DNA from: Paraclostridium tenue
GTDB taxonomy: Bacteria; Bacillota; Clostridia; Peptostreptococcales; Peptostreptococcaceae
Assembly: GCF_015668515.1 (NCBI RefSeq)
Contig: NZ_JADPFO010000001.1
Coordinates: 373,331-437,330, forward strand
Direction: 5' to 3'
Length of the DNA stretch: 64,000 nt
Position 1 is the first letter of the stretch. Each line of letters starts with the position of its first letter. A model generated the notes under the pieces. The model did not search any database and had not been told where the DNA came from. It saw only the letters and a list, made by a program, of their open reading frames with translations. The position numbers and the translations under genes were made by a program. Of this stretch, positions 36,048 to 44,676 are shown one piece after another.

Positions 36048-36344
36048 ATGGGAAACTTTAGAGTTAGAAGATGTCACAAATGCAAGTATACTTTAAAAAG
36101 TAAAAACCTTGTCCAGCTAAAAGATGGTAAGCCTTTGTGCGACATATATAAAAATGGTATACCAGATGAAATATTCTTCAAAGGGAAATACTGTAGTAAA
36201 TTTGAGCTAGCATATAAATATAATATAGTCCGAATGATAGAAAATTTAATTGAAAAATTTAAAAATAGAAAATCACCCAAAGTTAAAAATAAAGATAATA
36301 ACAAAAAGAGTAGAGTAATATCAATAAATAAAAATGCAAATTAG
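36048..36344 (+). CDS. Small four-cysteine protein
   Basis: 98 residues. C10-x2-C13 (CHKC), C31 and C50 could bind one zinc; the rest is basic, with a Lys/Asn-rich disordered tail after about residue 70. Ribosome-binding site GGGGGG. Not recognised; a nucleic-acid-binding accessory protein is possible from the charge and the zinc-type cysteines, but this is inference. Terminator follows. Confidence 0.62.
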   Translation: MGNFRVRRCHKCKYTLKSKNLVQLKDGKPLCDIYKNGIPDEIFFKGKYCSKFELAYKYNIVRMIENLIEKFKNRKSPKVKNKDNNKKSRVISINKNAN

Positions 36345-36366
36345 CAAATAAATTAAATAAGAATTT

Positions 36367-36406
36367 GAAGCTTCTATAGATGATACATTTATAGAAGTTT
36401 TTTATT
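36367..36406 (+). terminator. Rho-independent terminator
   Basis: AGCTTCTATA pairs with TATAGAAGTT around a loop, followed by a T run. Confidence 0.8.
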
Positions 36407-36608
36407 TTAAAATAAAAAAACACATTAAATGACACGTATAAGTGTTAAAAAATATCACTATATGATAAAAGAAAGAGAAAAATAGCTTAGATATAGTGAT
36501 ACCAATGGTTTTATTACCCAGGTAATATATTTACTAAGTGTTATAGTAGCAGATAATATAATAAATACATATAATAAATTATGTTTTTATTATAAAGGGG
36601 AGATATAT

Positions 36609-37238
36609 ATGAAAGTAAGGATTAATAATGAATCATCATATATAAGAATTTTAAATGCTACACCAAATAGTAATAAGATAGATATATCTATGAATGATAT
36701 ATCAGTATTTTCAAATGTTGGTTATAAGGAGTTTACTCCATATACGCCTACATTACCTGGAGATTACACTGTAAAGGTTTATGAATATGGAAATCAAGAT
36801 AAGCTAATACTAGAACAAGATTTAGTTATAGCAGGAGGAAATGTAGGGACTTTAGTTATAACAGGGATATTTCCTAATTTGATGATGCTTGCAGTTTTTG
36901 AAGATCCAAATGAAAGCATAGATAATGAAGAATCAAAGTTTAGGATAGCACATTTATCACCAACTGCAGAACCGATAGATTTAACAGTAAATAATGTTAA
37001 GATGATAGATGAAATACCTTTTGGGAAGAGAACTAATTATGCACAAGTTCCAAGTGGTATATATGATTTTAATATAGAAGAAAGTGATATGGGGATTTAT
37101 GAAAATAGAAATAAATTAAGAGTAAATAAAAAGATACAATTAAAAGATAAAAAAATATACACTATATATGTAATTGGAGATATACCTAATATTGAAATTA
37201 TACAATCTTTGGATGTAGTGACATATATGAATAAATAA
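36609..37238 (+). CDS. DUF4397 domain protein
   Basis: 209 residues. Two repeats of the DUF4397 beta-sandwich: IRILNATPNSNKIDISMNDI (residues 12-31) and FRIAHLSPTAEPIDLTVNNV (residues about 111-130), each followed by an FGxxTxYxxVPxGxY-like strand. The family is found on bacterial surfaces, but this copy has no signal peptide, as is common for clostridial spore-associated members. Function unknown. Monocistronic, with ribosome-binding site AAGGGGAG and a terminator. Confidence 0.82.
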   Translation: MKVRINNESSYIRILNATPNSNKIDISMNDISVFSNVGYKEFTPYTPTLPGDYTVKVYEYGNQDKLILEQDLVIAGGNVGTLVITGIFPNLMMLAVFEDPNESIDNEESKFRIAHLSPTAEPIDLTVNNVKMIDEIPFGKRTNYAQVPSGIYDFNIEESDMGIYENRNKLRVNKKIQLKDKKIYTIYVIGDIPNIEIIQSLDVVTYMNK

Positions 37239-37243
37239 ATATA

Positions 37244-37273
37244 GAAATGTCTCAAATATTTGAGACATTTCTT
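37244..37273 (+). terminator. Rho-independent terminator
   Basis: AAATGTCTCAAA and TTTGAGACATTT are perfectly complementary around TAT, followed by CTT. Confidence 0.85.
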
Positions 37274-37303
37274 AATATAAATTAATTAGGAGATAAACAA
37301 ACT

Positions 37304-38116
37304 ATGAATATGTATCGAATAAAAGAAAATTTATTTAAATTTCCTTTAATATACAATACTGTAAAAGCAAATCTAAAGGATAGAGATATATTTAGTGAAG
37401 ATATAAAATATGGAAACCATAAAAGACAATATTATAGGGTTTTTAATTATAAGGAAAATAATCCTATAATATTTTTTGTACATGGTGGTAGTTGGTGGCA
37501 TGGTAGCCCTAGAAGGTATTCTTATGTTGGAAAATTTTTTTATAAAAAGGGATATAATGTAGTTTTAATTTCATATAGGCTTGTTCCATATTTTACATAC
37601 CCATCACAAATAGAGGATATATTTAAAGGGTTTAAGCATTTCCTAAGCAATAAATATGTTAAAGGAAATAGAGATAAGATATATGTTGTTGGATTTTCAG
37701 CAGGAGGAGAGCTTGCAGCTAATCTAGTGTTTAATAGATGTTTTCATAAAAAATATAATATAGATAGAAATATATTTAAAAAGTTTGTATCTATATCAGG
37801 GGTATTAGATTTTAGTAAATGTACTCAAAGATATGCTAAGGCAATTATAAAAAATTATATAAATAATAAAGATTTTAATTTAAAGAATCCAATTAATTTG
37901 ATTAAAGGCGATGAACAAATACCTGTACTTTGCATACATGGAAAACAAGATACCCTAATAAACCCTAAGTGTTCTATTAGTTTCATAGAAAAAATTAATA
38001 ATTCAAAATTAACTAGATTAGTTCTATTAGATAATATGTATCATAGTAATATTTTAAATATAATAAGAGGGAATGAGAGTAAAGAGTCGAAGATAATTTT
38101 AGACTTTTTAAACTAG
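37304..38116 (+). CDS. Alpha/beta hydrolase of the esterase/BD-FAE type
   Basis: 270 residues. Oxyanion motif HGGSWW near residue 63, nucleophile elbow GFSAGGELAAN near 135, acid in HGKQDTLINP and histidine in MYHSNIL near 247. This resembles hormone-sensitive-lipase/BD-FAE esterases acting on small acyl esters or carbohydrate esters. No signal peptide. The next gene, a membrane acyltransferase, follows 18 bases later, so the pair could add and remove the same acyl group; that is inference. Confidence 0.85.
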   Translation: MNMYRIKENLFKFPLIYNTVKANLKDRDIFSEDIKYGNHKRQYYRVFNYKENNPIIFFVHGGSWWHGSPRRYSYVGKFFYKKGYNVVLISYRLVPYFTYPSQIEDIFKGFKHFLSNKYVKGNRDKIYVVGFSAGGELAANLVFNRCFHKKYNIDRNIFKKFVSISGVLDFSKCTQRYAKAIIKNYINNKDFNLKNPINLIKGDEQIPVLCIHGKQDTLINPKCSISFIEKINNSKLTRLVLLDNMYHSNILNIIRGNESKESKIILDFLN

Positions 38117-38134
38117 AGAAAAGGGGCAATAAAA

Positions 38135-39168
38135 TTGAAAGAATATAAAAATATACAAAATAGAAACTATCTTGTAGACAATTTAAAAGTTATCTTGATA
38201 TTTGCAGTTGTATTTGGGCATACAATAGAATACTACATAAATCAAAATTACATATTAAGAGGTGCATATATATATATTTATATATTTCATATGCCACTAT
38301 TTGTATTTATATCTGGGTACTTATCTAAAAAAAGTACAAAATCTAATGAAGATATAGTTAGAAAACTTTTAATACCTTATATATTTTTTAATACACTTTG
38401 GTATATTGGAGTATATTTAGCTACAGGAATAAATATGTTTTCTATAGTATATCCAGGATGGACTTTATGGTATCTAATTAGCTTGTTTTTTTGGAGGCTA
38501 TCACTTAAATATATAACAAATATAAAATTTATAATTCCTATTAGTTTTATATTAGGATTATTGATAGGATTAGATAAGATGGGCGAAGATTTTTTATCAC
38601 TATCTAGGACTATAGTATTTTTACCATTTTTTCTTATAGGGTATTACACAAATGAAACTTATTTTAAAAAAATAAATAATATTAATAAAGGTATTGGGAG
38701 TTTTATAGTTATTATATTTATAATAATAGCTATGTATATAGCAAAATATGAAATAATAGATTATAAATTTTTATACAATTCTCATGCATATGACACTAAT
38801 AATCTTAGTGTGCTTGAAGGCATTATATCAAGAATTATATTATAATATCTTCGATTATACTTAGTGTGGGAGTAATAAGTTTAATGCCATCTAAGAAGGT
38901 TTTTTATAGTAAATATGGTAAAAACACCATGAATGTATATGTATTTCATATATATTTAATTGTAATTGTATTAGGAATCATACCGAGATGGGATATTAAT
39001 TTAATTTCAAATATTATAATACTTATAAGTCCAGTTATAATATTTGCTATACTATCATTGGAATTTGTAAAAAAAATATATGATTTTATATTTAATCCTA
39101 TTAATAATATATTTGGATATATTTTAAGTTTAATAAAAAGTTTATATTATAAATTTGTAAAAATATAA
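38135..39168 (+). pseudogene. Acyltransferase-3 family membrane protein, frameshifted
   Basis: Starts at TTG 38135 after AAGGGG. The first frame (236 residues) has the family opening LVDNLKVILIFAVVFGHTIE with the catalytic histidine, then nine or so membrane segments, and stops at TAA 38843-38845. The homologous tail continues in another frame (codons from about 38842 reading IISSIILSVGVISLMPSKK) to 39168, including SKYGKNTMNVYVFHIYLIVI. Together they have the normal family length, so a single-base change in the AT-rich TTATATTATAATAT stretch separates them. Such proteins O-acylate surface glycans. Could be a true break, slip-prone phase variation, or a sequencing error. Confidence 0.75.
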
Positions 39169-39179
39169 ATATCAAAAAT

Positions 39180-39207
39180 AATAGACGGGTAAATACCCGT
39201 CTTATAA
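39180..39207 (+). terminator. Rho-independent terminator
   Basis: AGACGGGTA and TACCCGTCT pair around AA, followed by a short T/A tail. Confidence 0.7.
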
Positions 39208-39361
39208 AAGGAGAATGATAAATGCTAAGTTATTAAAATGCAATATAACTAGTTATAGTTTAGACAGTAAATTTAAAAATATACATAATGTATAGATTAT
39301 AAAAAGTAGAAGTGTTATAATATTCAAAATATAAGATAAATCGTAAATAAAGGGGAATCAT

Positions 39362-40006
39362 ATGAAAAAAATAATTAAAACAATTATAATAGCTATATCT
39401 ATTGTGACTTTAGGTTTAATGATAGGATGTTCTAAGAAGTCTATAAGTAGTAAAGAAGCTACGAATGAACCTCTAGACCCTCCCAAAGAATTACCCATAG
39501 CTACTATAAAAGTAAAAGACTATGGAATCATAGAAGCTGAATTATATCCTCATTTAACACCTAATACTGTAAATAACTTTATAGAATTAGCAAATAATAA
39601 GTTTTATGACGGTTTGATATTTCATAGGGTAGTAAGAAATTTTGTTATACAAGGTGGAGATCCTGAAGGAACTGGAATCGGTGGACCTGGATATTCTATT
39701 AAAGGAGAGTTTGAAGACAATGCATTTAAAAATGATATAAAACATGAAAGAGGAGTGTTGTCTATGGCTAGGAGTCAACATCCAGATTCAGCAGGTAGCC
39801 AGTTTTTTATAGTAACTAAAGATTCACCAAGTTTAAATAAGAAATATGCTGCTTTTGGAAAAGTTATAAAGGGTATGGATGTAGTAGATAAAATAGAAAG
39901 TGTAAAAGTTAGTGATCAAGAGAAACCAATTAAAAATATTGTTATAGAAAGTATAAGAGTTGACACAAAAGGAATTAATTACAAAAAAGCTGAAAAAATA
40001 AAATAA
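39362..40006 (+). CDS. Lipoprotein peptidyl-prolyl cis-trans isomerase (cyclophilin)
   Basis: 214 residues. Lipoprotein signal with lipobox LMIGC (C about 23). From residue 45 a cyclophilin domain: NTVNNFIELANNKFYDGLIFHRVV, FVIQGGDPEGTGIGGPGYSI, LSMARSQHPDSAGSQFFI and the closing INKVxxG-like KVIKGMDVVDKIE. The catalytic arginine in FHRVV is present. It folds exported proteins at the outer membrane face of the cell wall. Monocistronic with a strong terminator. Confidence 0.92.
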   Translation: MKKIIKTIIIAISIVTLGLMIGCSKKSISSKEATNEPLDPPKELPIATIKVKDYGIIEAELYPHLTPNTVNNFIELANNKFYDGLIFHRVVRNFVIQGGDPEGTGIGGPGYSIKGEFEDNAFKNDIKHERGVLSMARSQHPDSAGSQFFIVTKDSPSLNKKYAAFGKVIKGMDVVDKIESVKVSDQEKPIKNIVIESIRVDTKGINYKKAEKIK

Positions 40007-40043
40007 TAAAACAAGGGCATTTTATATGCCCTTGTTTTATTTA
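40005..40043 (+). terminator. Rho-independent terminator
   Basis: AAAACAAGGGCAT pairs with ATGCCCTTGTTTT, followed by ATTTAAT. Confidence 0.9.
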
Positions 40044-40131
40044 ATAATATAAGTAAAACGAAAAAGTATTGAAAATACATTGATAAATAGTATACTATAG
40101 AAGAATAATTTAAATTATTAGGAGAAATAGT

Positions 40132-41187
40132 ATGGATATATTAAGTAAAAGACAAAAAGATATATTACAATATACCTTTTTATTATTTTTAATAGTATTA
40201 ACTACTTATATTGTATCAACTACATTAGACATAAGTATATTACCAGATATTATAAAAATAATAGATTTTAAATACATATTATTGGGATTTGGATTAGTTT
40301 TATTATATATATTATTGGAAGGATATATTATAAAAATAATATTAAATTCTATACACAATACAAAATGTAAATTTTTAGGATTTAAGGTTGGAACAATAGG
40401 TTTATATTACAACTTAGTAACTCCATTAGCATCTGGAAGTCAACCTATGCAAGTTTATGTACTTAATAAATTCAACGTACCTATTAGTAAAGCAATAGCT
40501 GTGATAGTTAATAAGACTGTAGTGTTTCAAACTATAGTCACTGTATATACGGGGATATTATTACTTATAAATTGTATTTATTTAAAAAATCAAATGAATT
40601 CTATAATGTTATTGATATCTACAGGAATGATTATGAATATAATAATGCTAAGCTTTGGATTTTTAATAATATATAATCCTAAAAAAACTAAATTTATAGT
40701 TAATTTAATTTTAGACATATTAAAAAAAATAAAGATTTTAAAAAAATTAGAAAATAAAAGAAATAATATTGATAAATTTATAGATGAATACTATTATTCT
40801 GTGAGGCTATTTTTAAAAGACAAAAAAAATTTAATAAAAGCATTAACGCTTACTATTATTCAATTAACTTTCCACTTTAGTATAGCTTATTGTATATACA
40901 AATCTTTTAACTTAACGTCAGCATCATTTATACAAATGGTAGCACTACAAGCTTTTTTATATATGGCTGTATCACCAGTTCCAACTCCTGGAAATGTAGG
41001 AGCTAATGAAATTGTATTTTTTACAATTTTTAAAGGTATATTCCCAAAAGACTTAATAGGGTATTCTGTATTTGTATATGGAATATTTGTATATTACTTT
41101 ATATTACTATTTTGTGGTATATGTACGATTATAATTCATTATAAAATGAAAAAATGCAAGGCAAGTTATAGTAAATATATATATTAA
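40132..41187 (+). CDS. YbhN/LPG-synthase TM-domain flippase-like protein
   Basis: 351 residues with eight or nine membrane segments. Family motifs: YNLVTPLASGSQPMQVYVLNKF near residues 94-115, and SPVPTPGNVGANEIVFF near residue 283. This is the membrane half of lysyl-phosphatidylglycerol synthase (UPF0104), here without the catalytic aminoacyl-transferase domain. Stand-alone members are thought to move lipid intermediates or glycolipids. Exact substrate unknown. Terminator follows. Confidence 0.85.
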   Translation: MDILSKRQKDILQYTFLLFLIVLTTYIVSTTLDISILPDIIKIIDFKYILLGFGLVLLYILLEGYIIKIILNSIHNTKCKFLGFKVGTIGLYYNLVTPLASGSQPMQVYVLNKFNVPISKAIAVIVNKTVVFQTIVTVYTGILLLINCIYLKNQMNSIMLLISTGMIMNIIMLSFGFLIIYNPKKTKFIVNLILDILKKIKILKKLENKRNNIDKFIDEYYYSVRLFLKDKKNLIKALTLTIIQLTFHFSIAYCIYKSFNLTSASFIQMVALQAFLYMAVSPVPTPGNVGANEIVFFTIFKGIFPKDLIGYSVFVYGIFVYYFILLFCGICTIIIHYKMKKCKASYSKYIY

Positions 41188-41189
41188 TA

Positions 41190-41230
41190 TTTAAAAAGAA
41201 AAGTATTTAAAAATACTTTTCTTTTTAAAT
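41190..41230 (+). terminator. Rho-independent terminator
   Basis: TTTAAAAAGAAAAGTATTT pairs with AAATACTTTTCTTTTTAAA. Confidence 0.85.
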
Positions 41231-41308
41231 ATAGAAAAAATTATAAGTTTAAAATAAACATCATATGGACATTCTAGTATTAAATGATATAAAAAGGAAG
41301 GTAATTAT

Positions 41309-41491
41309 ATGTCCAATAAAAAAAATGTTGATATAAAAAAAGAAGAAATAGATAATAATGTAAAAGTAAAAGAATTATTAAAAGAAAACAATAGTACAGA
41401 AGAAATAGCAAATGAAATATCACAAAATAAAAAGATAGCAGATATATTAGGAAATAGATTAGCAAGTAAGAATTTTTTTCCTCCATGCTAA
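41309..41491 (+). CDS. 60-residue charged protein ending in PPC
   Basis: MSNKKNVDIK start with ribosome-binding site GGAAGG. Two helices rich in Lys, Glu and Asn (KVKELLKENNSTEEIANEIS), then an unusual apolar end NFFPPC with a C-terminal cysteine. The next tiny gene has a similar helix pattern. Unknown function. Confidence 0.55.
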   Translation: MSNKKNVDIKKEEIDNNVKVKELLKENNSTEEIANEISQNKKIADILGNRLASKNFFPPC

Positions 41492-41514
41492 ATCAATTTT
41501 AAGGAGTGAAGCAT

Positions 41515-41676
41515 ATGACAGAAAATAGATTTAAAAAAGGACAATATGATGATGCTTTACAATATACAAAAGATATTTTAAGTAATAGTTCATCTATAAA
41601 TGAGATAATAAGTAAAAATAACATAAAAGAACATGTTAGTAAAAGTTTAAAAATCAATATAAACAATAAAAAATAG
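41515..41676 (+). CDS. 53-residue charged protein
   Basis: ATG 41515 follows AAGGAGTG. The peptide contains QYTKDILSNSSSINEIISKN, resembling the helix of the 41309 protein (KELL-x-NN/SS-x2-EI-x3-IS pattern), so the pair may be diverged tandem paralogues. Only 23 bases separate them, and one terminator follows. Unknown function. Confidence 0.55.
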   Translation: MTENRFKKGQYDDALQYTKDILSNSSSINEIISKNNIKEHVSKSLKININNKK

Positions 41677-41678
41677 AT

Positions 41679-41717
41679 AAAAAGCTCTTACATATTTATA
41701 ATGTAAGAGCTTTTTAA
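41679..41717 (+). terminator. Rho-independent terminator
   Basis: AAAAGCTCTTACAT pairs with ATGTAAGAGCTTTT, followed by T residues. Confidence 0.9.
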
Positions 41718-41754
41718 TTTAAATCCGTACTATTTATTAAAAAAATAGAAAAAA

Positions 41755-41814
41755 ATTCGTATTTTATATTGATAAAAACTTAAAAACTGTTATAATTAAC
41801 TTATAAATACGAAT
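41755..41814 (+). promoter_or_regulatory. Purine-permease promoter flanked by inverted operator-like repeats
   Basis: TTGATA (41769-41774) and TATAAT (41791-41796) have a 16-bp spacer. ATTCGTATTT (41755-41764) and AAATACGAAT (41805-41814) are exact reverse complements on either side. A related half-site ATACGA lies further down before the ribosome-binding site. A dimeric regulator binding both sides is a good guess; the factor is unknown. Confidence 0.5.
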
Positions 41815-41869
41815 ATTAATTATTGAATTGACTATTAATATACGATAAATAAGGGGGAGAAATTAATTT

Positions 41870-43219
41870 ATGAATGATAAAAATTCAGTTATCTATCAAT
41901 TAGACGGTAGGCCTAGATTAAAAGAGGCTATACCACTAGGGTTACAGCATGTGCTTGCAATGTTTGTTGGAAATGTAACACCACTAATAATAATTTCTGG
42001 AGCTCTTGGTCTTAGTTTAGAAGATAAAACTATGCTGGTTCAATGTGCTATGTTAGTATCGGGATTGGTAACATTAGTTCAATGTTATAGGATAGGTCCA
42101 TTTGGAGCAAAACTTCCTATAGTCATGGGGACTAGTTTTGGGTTTGTATCAGTTGCAACTGCAGTAGGAAGTAAATATGGATATGAAGGTATATTAGGGG
42201 CTTGTTTAGCTGGAAGTATGATTGAGATATTATTTGGTACATATGTAAAAAAAATAAGAAAGTTTTTCCCTCCAGTTGTAACAGGTACTGTAGTATTAGC
42301 AATTGGAATATCTTTACTACCTACAGGAATTAATTATTTCGCAGGCGGGGTTGGAGCAAGTGATTTTGGATCTATGTCTAACTTATTGTTAGGAAGCATA
42401 GTATTGATAACGGTGTTATTTTGTAAGCAGTATACAAAAGGGATAACTAGTATTGCATCAATATTAATAGGACTTTTAGTAGGATATATAGTAGCTATAC
42501 CTATGGGTAAAATAGATTTTTCTCAAATATCACAAATGTCTTTAGTTTCTATACCTACACCACTACAATTTGGGTTTGAATTTCATATAGATGCTATATT
42601 TGCATTTGTATGTATGTTTATAGTATCAGGGGTTGAAACTGTTGGAGATATAACAGCTATAGCTCATTCTGGAATAGGACGTGATGCTAAGGATGAGGAA
42701 ATATCAGGAGGAGTAATGGCTGATGGATTTGGAAGTATGATATCAGCACTATTTAATTCTATGCCAACTACATCATTTGGGCAAAATGTAGGACTTATAG
42801 CTATGACTAAAGTTATAAATAGACATGTAGTTGCAACAGGAGCTATATTTTTAATACTAGCTGCAATATTTCCTAAATTTGGAGCTATAATATCTTTAAT
42901 GCCATCAAGTGTATTAGGAGGGGCAAGTGTAATGATGTTTGCTATGATTGCAGTAAGTGGAATAAAGCTTATAACATCAGAGCCTTTGAATAACAGAAAT
43001 AGTACAATAGTTGCAGTAGCACTAGGTATTGGGGTTGGATTATCTTTAGTTCCTGATGTATTATCTAAAATGCCAGAATCTATAAAACTTATATTTGGAG
43101 ATTCGGGACTTATAGTAGTTGCTATTATAGCTATACTTTTAAATATAGTATTACCTAAAGAAAATACAGAATTAAAAACGAAAATAGAAGTTGGAAATTC
43201 TAATACACAAGTTTCATAA
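41870..43219 (+). CDS. NCS2 xanthine/uric acid permease
   Basis: 449 residues, about 14 membrane segments. The NCS2 signature is visible in VSGVETVGDITAIAHSGIG (about residues 251-269) and in the downstream SMPTTSFGQNVGLIAMT, with Gln and Asn contributing to purine binding. It fits the xanthine/urate branch rather than uracil. Downstream lies an antiporter, then the three-subunit molybdenum hydroxylase, so it likely supplies the enzyme's purine substrate. Ribosome-binding site AAGGGGGAG. Confidence 0.9.
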   Translation: MNDKNSVIYQLDGRPRLKEAIPLGLQHVLAMFVGNVTPLIIISGALGLSLEDKTMLVQCAMLVSGLVTLVQCYRIGPFGAKLPIVMGTSFGFVSVATAVGSKYGYEGILGACLAGSMIEILFGTYVKKIRKFFPPVVTGTVVLAIGISLLPTGINYFAGGVGASDFGSMSNLLLGSIVLITVLFCKQYTKGITSIASILIGLLVGYIVAIPMGKIDFSQISQMSLVSIPTPLQFGFEFHIDAIFAFVCMFIVSGVETVGDITAIAHSGIGRDAKDEEISGGVMADGFGSMISALFNSMPTTSFGQNVGLIAMTKVINRHVVATGAIFLILAAIFPKFGAIISLMPSSVLGGASVMMFAMIAVSGIKLITSEPLNNRNSTIVAVALGIGVGLSLVPDVLSKMPESIKLIFGDSGLIVVAIIAILLNIVLPKENTELKTKIEVGNSNTQVS

Positions 43220-43258
43220 AATAAAGTTTAAACGTTAAATTGTAAAATAATATTAACG

Positions 43259-43316
43259 AACCTCCTAAAATTTATTTCATATATTTAAGTAAAAATAAAT
43301 TTTAGGGGGGTTTTTT
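43259..43316 (+). promoter_or_regulatory. Intrinsic terminator whose 3' arm is the next gene's ribosome-binding site
   Basis: CCTCCTAAAATTTATTT (43261-43277) pairs with AAATAAATTTTAGGGGGG (43293-43310) over 17 bp with one wobble, followed by six T and then ATG at 43317. The GGGGGG is the antiporter's only ribosome-binding site. The hairpin would both end transcripts and hide the site, so it works as an attenuator-like switch or at least prevents read-through translation. Confidence 0.75.
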
Positions 43317-44558
43317 ATGGAAACATCTATTCATACTATAGCTAGTAATAATTTGCTAATATTATTTTCAATAGTTGCTATGACGGGAATAGTATGTAGT
43401 AAGTTAAGTGAAAAAATAAATATACCTGATGTAGTATTATTTCTTATTGCAGGTATATTTATAGGACCGTCAGTTTTCAAATTTATAGATATAAGTGCAT
43501 ACCAAATTGAAAATCAATTAATACTTACCTTTGGATCTGCATTTATTTTATATTTAGGAGGAAAAGAAATCAGCTTAAAAGTATTGAAAAATGTTAGGAT
43601 AACAGTATTGTTATTATCTACATTAGGAGTAATAGTTTCTACCTTTATGATGAAAGAAGTAGTAGGATTAACATTTGAAGTAAGTTCTATGACTGCATTA
43701 TTATCAGGAGCTATAATTGCATCTACAGATCCTGCTACTTTAGTACCAATTTTTAATAGTATTAAAATTAAAGACAAGGTTAAGCAAACTGTTATAAGTG
43801 AGTCTGCATTTAATGATGCAACAGGAGCGATATTAACATCTGCTGTACTAGCTATAATATTATCTGGAAAATTTTCAATTAAAGAAAATTTATATAGTTT
43901 AAGTACGATGGTTATTGTAGGAATAATAATTGGTATAATGACAGGAATTTTATTATTGAAGCTAGTAAATGATAAACCTTATGGCATATTAAAAGACTTT
44001 GCTCCTATAATTTCAATAATATCTGTTATAATTTCATATGAGTTATCTACTAAATTAGGTGGTAGTGGGTATATGTCATGTTTTATAGTTGGTATTATAA
44101 ATGGAAATAAGAAAAACTTTAATATATGGTTAACTCAAAAATCATATGATGCAGATGTACATGTTGTAGAAACATTAGGAACTATTTGTAGAATGATGAT
44201 TTTTATAATATTGGGTAGTCAAGTTGACTTACAAATTTTAATAAAATATTTTGTTCCATCTGTAGTTTCTGTTATATGTCTTATTTTTATAGTTAGACCT
44301 GTCAGTGTAATACTATGTACGATATTTGATAAAAATGCCAATTGGAGTAAAAAAGAAATTTTATTTATGATGTGGGTAAGAGAAACAGGGGTAATTCCTG
44401 CAGCACTTTGTGGTATAATTACATCTATGAAAATACCAGGATATGAAGTAATATCATCAGTTGTATTTATGACTATATTAATAACATTAATAATTCAAGG
44501 TAGTACTACTAAATATATAGCAAATAAATTAGGGTTATTAGAATTAGATAATGAGTAA
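43317..44558 (+). CDS. CPA-type Na+(K+)/H+ antiporter
   Basis: 413 residues with about 12 membrane segments. Ion-site motifs SGAIIASTDPATLVPIF near residues 128-144 and SESAFNDATGAILTS near residues 162-176 mark the CPA1/NhaP-like exchangers. No C-terminal regulatory domain, so short for the family's RCK-containing members but normal for the core. It probably exports sodium or potassium for protons. It starts directly behind a terminator that contains its ribosome-binding site. Confidence 0.88.
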   Translation: METSIHTIASNNLLILFSIVAMTGIVCSKLSEKINIPDVVLFLIAGIFIGPSVFKFIDISAYQIENQLILTFGSAFILYLGGKEISLKVLKNVRITVLLLSTLGVIVSTFMMKEVVGLTFEVSSMTALLSGAIIASTDPATLVPIFNSIKIKDKVKQTVISESAFNDATGAILTSAVLAIILSGKFSIKENLYSLSTMVIVGIIIGIMTGILLLKLVNDKPYGILKDFAPIISIISVIISYELSTKLGGSGYMSCFIVGIINGNKKNFNIWLTQKSYDADVHVVETLGTICRMMIFIILGSQVDLQILIKYFVPSVVSVICLIFIVRPVSVILCTIFDKNANWSKKEILFMMWVRETGVIPAALCGIITSMKIPGYEVISSVVFMTILITLIIQGSTTKYIANKLGLLELDNE

Positions 44559-44568
44559 ATATATAAAT

Positions 44569-44608
44569 TTTTCCTTATATATTTGTTTTATCAAATATAT
44601 AAGGAAAA
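44569..44608. other. 17-bp perfect hairpin without a T run
   Basis: TTTTCCTTATATATTTG and CAAATATATAAGGAAAA pair around TTTTAT, between the antiporter and the hydroxylase operon. Neither strand has a T tract after it, so it is not a classic terminator. Confidence 0.5.
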
Positions 44609-44676
44609 GTATTAAGTATGTTATAATTAATGAAAAATTATATATATAAAATGGACAATTAAGAGGGAGGAAGAGT

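Noticed and set aside
39222..39236. ATG with a ribosome-binding site after the acyltransferase
   Set aside because: The frame is only four codons (MLSY) and has no conserved features.
41700..41869. Purine riboswitch before the xanthine permease
   Set aside because: The conserved purine-aptamer loops are absent, and the space is taken by a promoter with inverted repeats.
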